DNA of 7,291 nt from Acidobacteriaceae bacterium (GTDB lineage: Bacteria > Acidobacteriota > Terriglobia > Terriglobales > Acidobacteriaceae): assembly GCA_031296355.1 (NCBI GenBank), contig JARLFX010000270.1, positions 1 through 7,291 of the forward strand. The letters run 5' to 3'. Made by a program: the position numbers and the translations under genes. The notes under the pieces were generated by a model, which made no database searches, was not told the origin of the DNA, and was given only the letters and a program-made list of their open reading frames with translations. Positions 1 through 5,520 of this stretch are shown here, one piece after another (the stretch's first letter is position 1; every line of letters begins with the position of its first letter).

Positions 1-1
1 C

Positions 2-1417
2 CGTACCAATCACCGCATATCTCCGTCGAGTCCTATCAAGTTCAGCATGGACCTGGTCGCACATCCTGCAGACTGGCGAGCCGGACTTGGATGGATGGCC
101 GATCGATATCAAACTTACTTCGATCCTCCGAGCCCTTCGGTGTCTAGCATGGACGGGTGCGGCGCATACACAAGCTATCAAGGAGAACTGGACAAAGACC
201 ACTTTCGCAAGATGGCTTTTAGCGCGAACTGGAATGCCCACTTTGACTTTCCATTTCTCGGCATGATGATGCCACCCGTCTCTGCGACTGAACCCTGGCA
301 GTCCTGGTATAAGCAGCCAACGTCATTTGAACAGATGAGCAAATACTCAACCTTGATGAAGAAGTCAGGCTTCCATGTCCTCGAGTATTTCAACATCACG
401 GAGGCTGGGAATTTCATCCAGGAAGATGCGCCTCCCCGCAAGGCCAAGTCGGACGATGATTTATGGCGAGATCCCAACGACTTTGTGCACTATCAGATAC
501 CGGGCGCTGTTGTGCGCGACCGCGCCGGCAAGATACAGTACTCCAACTGGTATAAGACCGTCATCGTTGACCCGGCCGAGCCCGTGTGGCAAGACTTCCT
601 GATCAGGATGATACGGCGCCTGGTAAAGTACCTTCCCAATAGCGATGGCATCTGCATAGACCGCATGGATTGGCTCACACTCTACAATGCCAACCGCGAT
701 GATGGCATAAGTTGGATTGATGGCCGGCCTGCCCGAGCGTTGCTGGTCTCATGGAAGAAGGTGCTCCCCAAACTCGCCGCAATCCTGCATCAGGCAGGCA
801 AGTTTGTCTATGGCAACCCGCTTACGATGAGAATCGACGCCAATCGATTCTTGGACGGACTCTATGCCGAGAACGGCGACTCGCCCAGCATGTTGAATCT
901 TTGCGCTCTGCTTTGCGTGCACAAGCCTGCCATCGGCTGGACACGCAGCATCAATGATCTGAGACCGGACCCAGATGCAATGTTTCAGCGTCATCTTCAT
1001 CTTGGGGTATTTCCAACAGTCCCAATGACGGGCGCCGACCACACGATTGCTCCGGATCCATGGAGTGACCGGTACTTTCTGGATTACGGCCCGCTACTGG
1101 CAGCAATTCGGGGAAAGAAATGGGTGTTGGAACCCCATGTTATCTCGGTTGGGAATCGAGCAGCTCTCGCAAATCTCTTCAAGGTGCCTGGCGGCTATTC
1201 TATTCCGATTACCTTTGCCAGGAGTGTTGACCAGGTTACCGTGAGCCTCCGGAATATCCCTCGGCACGGGGAGCGGATCATCTCGATTCAAGTACTTCAT
1301 CCGGGCGAAGATCAGTCCACAACTTTGTACGTGCAGGTAGTTGGAAGGGATCTCGAGATAGCTGTGCCAATTAAGCGAGGTTGTGCGGTCGTGACCATAG
1401 AATGTGTTTCTTCCTGA
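2..1417 (+). CDS. Putative TIM-barrel glycoside hydrolase-like protein, 5'-truncated
   Basis: The frame is open from base 2 to the TGA at 1415-1417. The first ATG (47) has no Shine-Dalgarno sequence and in-frame codons continue upstream, so the true start lies outside the window; residues below are numbered from that ATG. I do not recognise a named family. The aromatic-rich stretch at 62-77 (WNAHFDFPFLG...), the strand-like DGICIDRMDW (200-209) with Asp200, Asp205 and Asp208, GNPLTMRID (256-264) and DGLYAENGD (270-278) with Glu275 look like successive beta-strand ends of a (beta/alpha)8 hydrolase carrying candidate catalytic acids. Residues about 380-456 are strand-rich and could be a C-terminal beta-sandwich. 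The GH27 gene lies 87 bases downstream on the same strand, which supports a role in glycan breakdown. The exact substrate, and which acid is the nucleophile, are unknown. Other members of the broad alpha-glycosidase superfamily are possible. Confidence 0.7.
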   Translation, partial: RTNHRISPSSPIKFSMDLVAHPADWRAGLGWMADRYQTYFDPPSPSVSSMDGCGAYTSYQGELDKDHFRKMAFSANWNAHFDFPFLGMMMPPVSATEPWQSWYKQPTSFEQMSKYSTLMKKSGFHVLEYFNITEAGNFIQEDAPPRKAKSDDDLWRDPNDFVHYQIPGAVVRDRAGKIQYSNWYKTVIVDPAEPVWQDFLIRMIRRLVKYLPNSDGICIDRMDWLTLYNANRDDGISWIDGRPARALLVSWKKVLPKLAAILHQAGKFVYGNPLTMRIDANRFLDGLYAENGDSPSMLNLCALLCVHKPAIGWTRSINDLRPDPDAMFQRHLHLGVFPTVPMTGADHTIAPDPWSDRYFLDYGPLLAAIRGKKWVLEPHVISVGNRAALANLFKVPGGYSIPITFARSVDQVTVSLRNIPRHGERIISIQVLHPGEDQSTTLYVQVVGRDLEIAVPIKRGCAVVTIECVSS

Positions 1418-1493
1418 CAGCAGCTTCTCTGCAAATCATCCATGGATCTGACTCGATTCGTTAGTCAGGCCTGATAAATGATTGCTTGACCAT

Positions 1494-1504
1494 GAGGTTT
1501 TGAA
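1494..1504 (+). promoter_or_regulatory. Ribosome binding site deciding the GH27 start
   Basis: GAGG at 1494-1497 lies seven bases before the ATG at 1505. It favours this start over the internal ATG at 1643. The internal start would remove the basic residues that precede the signal-peptide hydrophobic core. Confidence 0.5.
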
Positions 1505-2899
1505 ATGTCGAAGGTTTATCGGGTATTCCTTGTCGCTCGATCGCGTGCTCACCATGCGATTCGCGATCTTAATTGCGGCGCTGCACAGCCTGAAGCCAAA
1601 GTTGTCAGCTGGCAACCGCGGCATACGCGCTGGATTGCCGGGATGTTGTTCTTTGCCACGGCTCTTTCCCCTTTGACCTGCATCGCACAGGCCGGCGTCA
1701 GCAGCCCAGAACTGGCGCCGACGCCGCCGATGGGCTGGGCCAACTGGAACAGCATGGGCTGCAATTACAACGAAGATACGATCAGGGCGATTGCCGATCG
1801 TATGGTCTCCTCCGGCATGAAAGATGCTGGCTATCGCTATCTCATCATTCAGGAATGTATCGTGCCCGCTGGCCATCGTTCCGCGGATGGGACTCTGCTC
1901 CCAGATCCCGTGAAATTCCCGCACGGAATTCCCGCCCTCGTCGACTACATTCACCAGAAGGGTCTGAAGGCCGGCATATACACGGACCTGGGCCCAAAAA
2001 CCTGCGCAAGATACGAGGGCAGTTTCCAACATGACGAACAGGACGCCCGAACCTTTGCGTCATGGGGCATCGATCTCATCGAGGAGGATTACTGCTGGAA
2101 ACCGGCAGACTACACGGCCCAGCAACTCTACACCCGGATGCACGACGCAATCGCAAAAACGAAGCGCCCCATGCTTTTTTATATTTGCAACTGGGGAAGT
2201 GAGTTGGCATGGACCTGGGCGCCACAGCTAGGCAATGTGTGGAGGAGCACATACGATGTAGGCGAGCCGGGGCGCGCCGAATGGAATCGCATCCTGCGAA
2301 ACTTCGATATGAACGCCCTGCACGCTTCTCGCGGCGGCCGCAACCATTGGAGCGATCCGGACATGCTCGAAGTCGGTGTTCCTGGCATCGACGCTGAAGA
2401 GGAACGCTCGGTGTTCAGTCTTTGGGCGATTTCTGCAGCTCCGCTCTGGACGGGCAACGATTTGGTCACCATGTCACCGCAAACGCAGCAACTCCTCACC
2501 AATCGCGAGGTCATCGCCGTCGATCAGGACCCACTCGGTCAGTCTGGAACACTCGTGCTCGAAGAAACCCCAGGATTACAGGTGTGGGCGCGGCCGCTAT
2601 CTGGAAAGCGTTCTCCACAAGCAGTCTTGCTTTTCAATCGAACTCCTCAACCGGCGAAGATTCGCATTCCCTGGGAAGACTTGGGCATCCTTGGCCCCGC
2701 CGAGGCACATGACCTTTGGTCTCATCTGGATTTGGGACAGTTTGACACGGAGTATTCAACTCTCGTGCCGTCGCATGGAGTTGTCATGCTGCGTGTGTTC
2801 CCGCTGAATGCCCACGTTCCTCCTACTTCTTCAAAGGCGGATCTGCAGGTTCTGGTGCAAAAAGGTGCGGCAGGCGCAGCTGGGTCCGAAGAAGAGTAG
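1505..2899 (+). CDS. Secreted glycoside hydrolase family 27 (alpha-galactosidase-like) with altered sugar-binding residues
   Basis: A complete 464-residue gene. A hydrophobic segment at about 43-60 ending in AQA (61-63) looks like a signal peptide, preceded by an unusually long 40-residue basic N-region. The GH27 barrel begins at LAPTPPMGW (70-78). The nucleophile is Asp195 in LIEEDYC, and the acid/base is Asp251 in WRSTYDV with Arg247 four residues before it. SDPDML (283-288) and the cysteine pairs Cys86/Cys118 and Cys167/Cys197 match human alpha-galactosidase A positions. The usual IDDCW reads IQECI (115-119), the Lys two residues before the nucleophile is Glu193, and the Glu after the next Cys is Asn229. 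Hydrolysis of an alpha-glycosidic or equivalent bond is therefore likely, but the sugar may not be galactose; beta-L-arabinopyranosidase and isomaltodextranase are other known GH27 activities. A C-terminal beta-sandwich spans about 345-433, followed by a 30-residue tail rich in Ala, Gly and Glu. Confidence 0.92.
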   Translation: MSKVYRVFLVARSRAHHAIRDLNCGAAQPEAKVVSWQPRHTRWIAGMLFFATALSPLTCIAQAGVSSPELAPTPPMGWANWNSMGCNYNEDTIRAIADRMVSSGMKDAGYRYLIIQECIVPAGHRSADGTLLPDPVKFPHGIPALVDYIHQKGLKAGIYTDLGPKTCARYEGSFQHDEQDARTFASWGIDLIEEDYCWKPADYTAQQLYTRMHDAIAKTKRPMLFYICNWGSELAWTWAPQLGNVWRSTYDVGEPGRAEWNRILRNFDMNALHASRGGRNHWSDPDMLEVGVPGIDAEEERSVFSLWAISAAPLWTGNDLVTMSPQTQQLLTNREVIAVDQDPLGQSGTLVLEETPGLQVWARPLSGKRSPQAVLLFNRTPQPAKIRIPWEDLGILGPAEAHDLWSHLDLGQFDTEYSTLVPSHGVVMLRVFPLNAHVPPTSSKADLQVLVQKGAAGAAGSEEE

Positions 2900-3020
2900 A
2901 AACTATGCGGCGAGAACCTCATTCCAGCCGACCGGGGCAGTTTGGTCTTTGAGACGGAGACGCCCAAGAGCGAATTGCCCTTTTCGAATACGGCGGAGTA
3001 GTTCAATGCCGGCAATGGCG

Positions 3021-4499
3021 CTATGTGACCTTCTTGCAGAAGTCGTTGCTCTCACCGAACTCCTCACGGGCGATCTGGATGATGTCGTAGGCGTGGCTGT
3101 CGGTCTTAGCGAAGATCAACGTCTTGGGCACTTCGGTGCGACCGGGAAATATCTCGGGAAGTTTGTCGCGGAAGGTGCGGATTACGGTTCGAATCTGGTC
3201 GGGGTTAACTATATCGCGGTCAAGCTGGCTGGCACCATACTTCTCGTCCTCGTCCTGATTCTCCCAACGCTTCTTGCGGGTCAGGCGCTCGTGCTTTTCG
3301 ATCTGCTGTTCGGCTCTGAGTCGTGCGCCCTGCTTCGTCACCTGGGTTTCGATGGTATAGACCTCGTTGCCAACATTCACGCCGTACGCCACGGCCTGAT
3401 CGTGGCTGTATTCGCTGACAATGTTCTTTTTAAAGAAACCGTAAGTGCGCGCGTCGGGCGTGGCGGTGAGGCCGATGAGATAGGCGTCGAAGTACTCGAT
3501 GACCTGCCGCCAGACGTTGTAAATCGAGCGGTGGCACTCGTCGATGATGATGAAGTCGAAGAATTCGGGCGGAATCTTCCCGTTGTAGACGACAGGGAGC
3601 GGCTCTTTTGGGCGCACCATGTCCTCTGGACTGACTTCCTCGGCGGCTTCGTCAAGGGGATCGTCCTTGAGGATTGAATACATCCGCTGGATCGTGCTGA
3701 TGCAGACCTGGCTGCTGGACGCAATGAACGGCGACTTAAGCCGCTGGACGTTGTAGAGTTCGGTGAATTTACGGTTGTCGTCGTTTGGCAAGTAGGACAT
3801 AAACTCCTGCTCTGCCTGCTCTCCAAGGTTCTTCGTGTCTACCAAAAAACAAGATTCGTTTCGCGTCCGCAAACTTGAGAAGGCGGTACACGGAAGTGAT
3901 CGCCGTGAAAGTCTTGCCCGCTCCAGTGGCCATTTGAATCAAAGCGCGGGGATTATCGGCCTTGAACGACTCTTCGAGGTTTTCGATAGCCGTGACTTGG
4001 CAATCGCGGAAGCCGGCGGGATTGAGACACGGGATATCATGCAGGCGGGCGCGGAGCGATTTGGGTTTGACAGCCATTCGGCCATCGTCTCGGGCCGGTG
4101 AAACGTGAACACCTCACGCGAGCGGGGTTTGGGGTCCCGCCCATCGGTAAAGCGCGTGATGATGCCGGTGCTTTCGTAAACAAAGGGCAAAGGCTCACTG
4201 TTCTTGACCCATTTGAGCTTGGCGGCGGCATACCCACCCGATTGCTCCTCAACGGTCGTAATCTTGTGACCCCAATCCTCGGCTTTCGCTTCAACGACTC
4301 CGACGGCCATGTGATCTATGAATAGCGCATAGTCAGCCGGGCCGATGTCGGTCTTGTACTCGCGCACGGCGATGCCGCGCCCGGCATTGAAGTTGATCTT
4401 GTCTTTGCTCTGCACGCACCACCCCGCATCAGCGAGCTTCGTGTCAATTTGGTCGCGGGCAATCTGCTCAGGGTTCTGGTTCTTGGTCGCGGGAGCCAT
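3021..4499 (-). pseudogene. hsdR: Type I restriction enzyme R subunit, two frameshifts and C-terminal truncation
   Basis: Three minus-strand frames join into one HsdR of about 490 residues. HsdR cleaves DNA and translocates it as an ATP-driven motor in a complex with HsdM and HsdS. The likely start is ATG 4499-4497 (MAPATKNQNPEQ). The first frame (to about 4070) holds the N-terminal nuclease: Asp in IGPADYALF (codon at 4334) and Glu-Ala-Lys in VVEAKAE (codons from 4292). The second (about 4068-3847) starts near KSLRARLHDIP and holds Walker A, MATGAGKT (3910-3933). The third (3845-3021) resumes as LVDTKNLGEQ and holds DECH (3531-3542) and GLTATP (3456-3473). Frameshift 1 is between about 4058 and 4079; frameshift 2 is the A6/T6 run at 3844-3849. 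Reading stops at TAG (3023-3021) just after FCKKVT, in the second helicase domain, so roughly 300 residues of a typical 800-residue EcoEI-type protein are missing. No hsdM or hsdS lies in the window. Sequencing error could explain the frameshifts but not the missing end. Confidence 0.9.
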
Positions 4500-4542
4500 T
4501 ATTGAAGTCGATCCATTCCTGTGCGTGTAACGTGTGCCCACA

Positions 4543-4572
4543 AGTATATGCGCGGATAAACGATCAATTCAG
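4543..4572 (-). promoter_or_regulatory. Candidate promoter of the hsdR remnant
   Basis: Reading the minus strand, TATACT (4548-4543) is a good -10 match. CTGAAT (4572-4567), 18 bases upstream, is a weak -35. Transcription would start near 4536, upstream of the chosen ATG at 4499 but downstream of an alternative ATG at 4541, which fits the shorter protein. A TTGATC at 4567-4562 resembles a -35 but is only 13 bases from the -10. Confidence 0.3.
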
Positions 4573-4895
4573 AAGAGGAAATTACTACAAAGGGTCTGGG
4601 CCTATTACCCGAGTGTGCGGTACAACCTTCCGCCCAACTTGACGCAATCCAGAGATTCCGACATTCACCATAGGCATCTGCTGACTAGCCATCAGTAGAT
4701 CCAACTCGCGCGTGGCGCGCCAATCTTCCGGGGGGCCAGGTTCCGGTGTGCGGCCAGTGTGCCGCGCTACGCAGAATGCGCCGCTTGCCAAACATGCCGC
4801 TCTTCGAGCGCATTTGACAGATTTCATGACACTTGCCGACATCAGGGTACCTATCAGCCTTTGGTGAGCGAAGACCGCCTACTTGTGGGAGTCAG
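4573..4895. other. Stretch without a convincing gene
   Basis: About 320 bases between the hsdR remnant and the small Cys-rich ORF. An 85-codon minus-strand frame (4842-4585) and a plus-strand frame starting at 4759 are open, but neither product resembles anything I know. I see no clear Shine-Dalgarno sequence, repeat array, inverted repeats or RNA gene. The stretch is probably decayed sequence. Confidence 0.5.
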
Positions 4896-5087
4896 TCAGG
4901 CCAGGACAGGTCCCACACCGGGCCGTGGGTTCAATGACCAAAACCTGTCGCAGCCACATTCGCACTTGCCCGTCGGGATGCCCGGAAAGAAGTGATGCCT
5001 GCTGCAACTGCCACACTTGTGTGCTGAGGAATCGCAGCCCGTGTCGATATAGACCACGCTTGTTAATGTAATGGGGATCTCGCTCAC
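4896..5087 (-). CDS. Small Cys-rich, zinc-ribbon-like hypothetical protein
   Basis: A 63-residue frame starting at GTG (5087-5085) and ending at TGA (4898-4896). The start has no strong Shine-Dalgarno sequence, only a purine-rich AAAGAAATGAAAAC upstream. The middle reads KCGSCSRHHFF, then after eight residues KCECGCDRFW, giving cysteines at 18, 25, 28, 42, 44 and 46 plus paired histidines at 31-32. The CxxC...CxCxC spacing is compatible with one zinc-binding knuckle pair, which would suggest nucleic-acid or protein binding; this is inference only. There is no signal peptide or membrane segment. It lies 60 bases downstream of the helicase remnant on the same strand, so it may be a fragment of a larger lost gene. 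The opposite strand is also rich in Cys codons here, so chance composition is a real alternative. Confidence 0.35.
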   Translation of the reverse strand: MSEIPITLTSVVYIDTGCDSSAHKCGSCSRHHFFPGIPTGKCECGCDRFWSLNPRPGVGPVLA

Positions 5088-5147
5088 GTTTTCATTTCTT
5101 TGACCGCAAGGCTTCGGCGCTCGCGAGAATTGACCCGGGTATGCTCG

Positions 5148-5381
5148 TCAAAAGTGACGGAATTCGTCCAACAGGGCGATCGTTGGAAGTACGATCGCGA
5201 CCCGCCGATAGCGATCTTCGAGCAGAAGGGCATCAATCAGTATGCTTTTTTCAAAGCTCGTCGGGGCACTTAGAGCAAGGTTGTTGCCTGCCAGGAGGGA
5301 GTTCACAGCGGATTCTGCTCCCGATGGAGCACGATACCCAAATCGTGAATTTCGCCTGCATCTGCTGCGAACTCGCAGCAA
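5148..5381 (-). pseudogene. Superfamily 2 DEAD/DEAH-type helicase fragment
   Basis: A 77-codon minus-strand frame with only a possible TTG start (5381-5379) and a TGA at 5150-5148. Residues 33-46 read NNLALSAPTSFEKS, a variant Walker A whose expected form is SAPTSFGKS. Residues 61-74 read VAIVLPTIALLDEF, which fits motif Ia of the first RecA-like domain. Residues 16-32 fit the Q-motif-like approach (YRAPSGAESAVNSLLAG). Downstream, no frame continues the helicase, so motifs II to VI are gone. The Walker A glycine is glutamate (GAA codon at 5252-5250), one G-to-A change from GGA, which should stop ATP binding. Full-length relatives with SAPTSFGKS are large helicases, many tied to phage defence; Hachiman HamB-like is one possibility I cannot confirm. 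The fragment is non-functional. Confidence 0.72.
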
Positions 5382-5469
5382 TGAGAAACGCCGAAAAAGA
5401 CGATTGGCCTCGCGGCAAAGTCCTGCGGGGAGTTATTTTGCAGCGATGCTATCGATCATCGGCGCGCTG

Positions 5470-5494
5470 GAGTCCTGCTCTGAGAGCAGAACTC
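5470..5494 (-). terminator. Stem-loop after the phosphoesterase gene
   Basis: In minus-strand RNA this gives an 11-pair stem with a three-base loop (arms 5494-5484 and 5480-5470, loop 5483-5481). Ten pairs are Watson-Crick and one is a G-U wobble. It begins 26 bases after the TAG at 5523-5521. No U-run follows, so it is either a weak or factor-assisted terminator or a 3'-end stabilising hairpin. Confidence 0.45.
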
Positions 5495-5520
5495 TAGCTG
5501 CGCAGGTAGGATCATGATGC

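Noticed and set aside
1418..1504. A promoter or terminator between the two carbohydrate genes
   Set aside because: I found no convincing -35/-10 pair and no stable hairpin with a T-run, so co-transcription is the simpler reading.
1436..2032. A 198-codon minus-strand frame over the start of the GH27 gene
   Set aside because: It is antisense to a gene with family-wide GH27 motifs. The product shows no recognisable domain.
2900..3020. A bidirectional terminator between the convergent GH27 gene and hsdR remnant
   Set aside because: Only short palindromes such as TTCGAA and TGCCGGCA are present. No stem longer than about four pairs with a T-run is visible.
2808..3677. A 289-codon plus-strand frame that looks like a hydrophobic membrane protein
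   Set aside because: It lies antisense to the hsdR remnant, which has clear helicase motifs in the opposite direction. The Val/Leu/Asp-rich product is the usual shadow of such a gene.
3769..4077. The middle hsdR frame as an independent small ATPase starting at ATG 4077
   Set aside because: Its N-terminus continues the homology of the upstream frame without a gap, and after the T6 run its product turns to nonsense while the next frame carries on the HsdR homology.
4585..4842. An 85-codon minus-strand frame with an ATG
   Set aside because: There is no clear ribosome binding site, the composition is irregular, and the product is not recognisable. It is more likely a chance open frame in decayed DNA.
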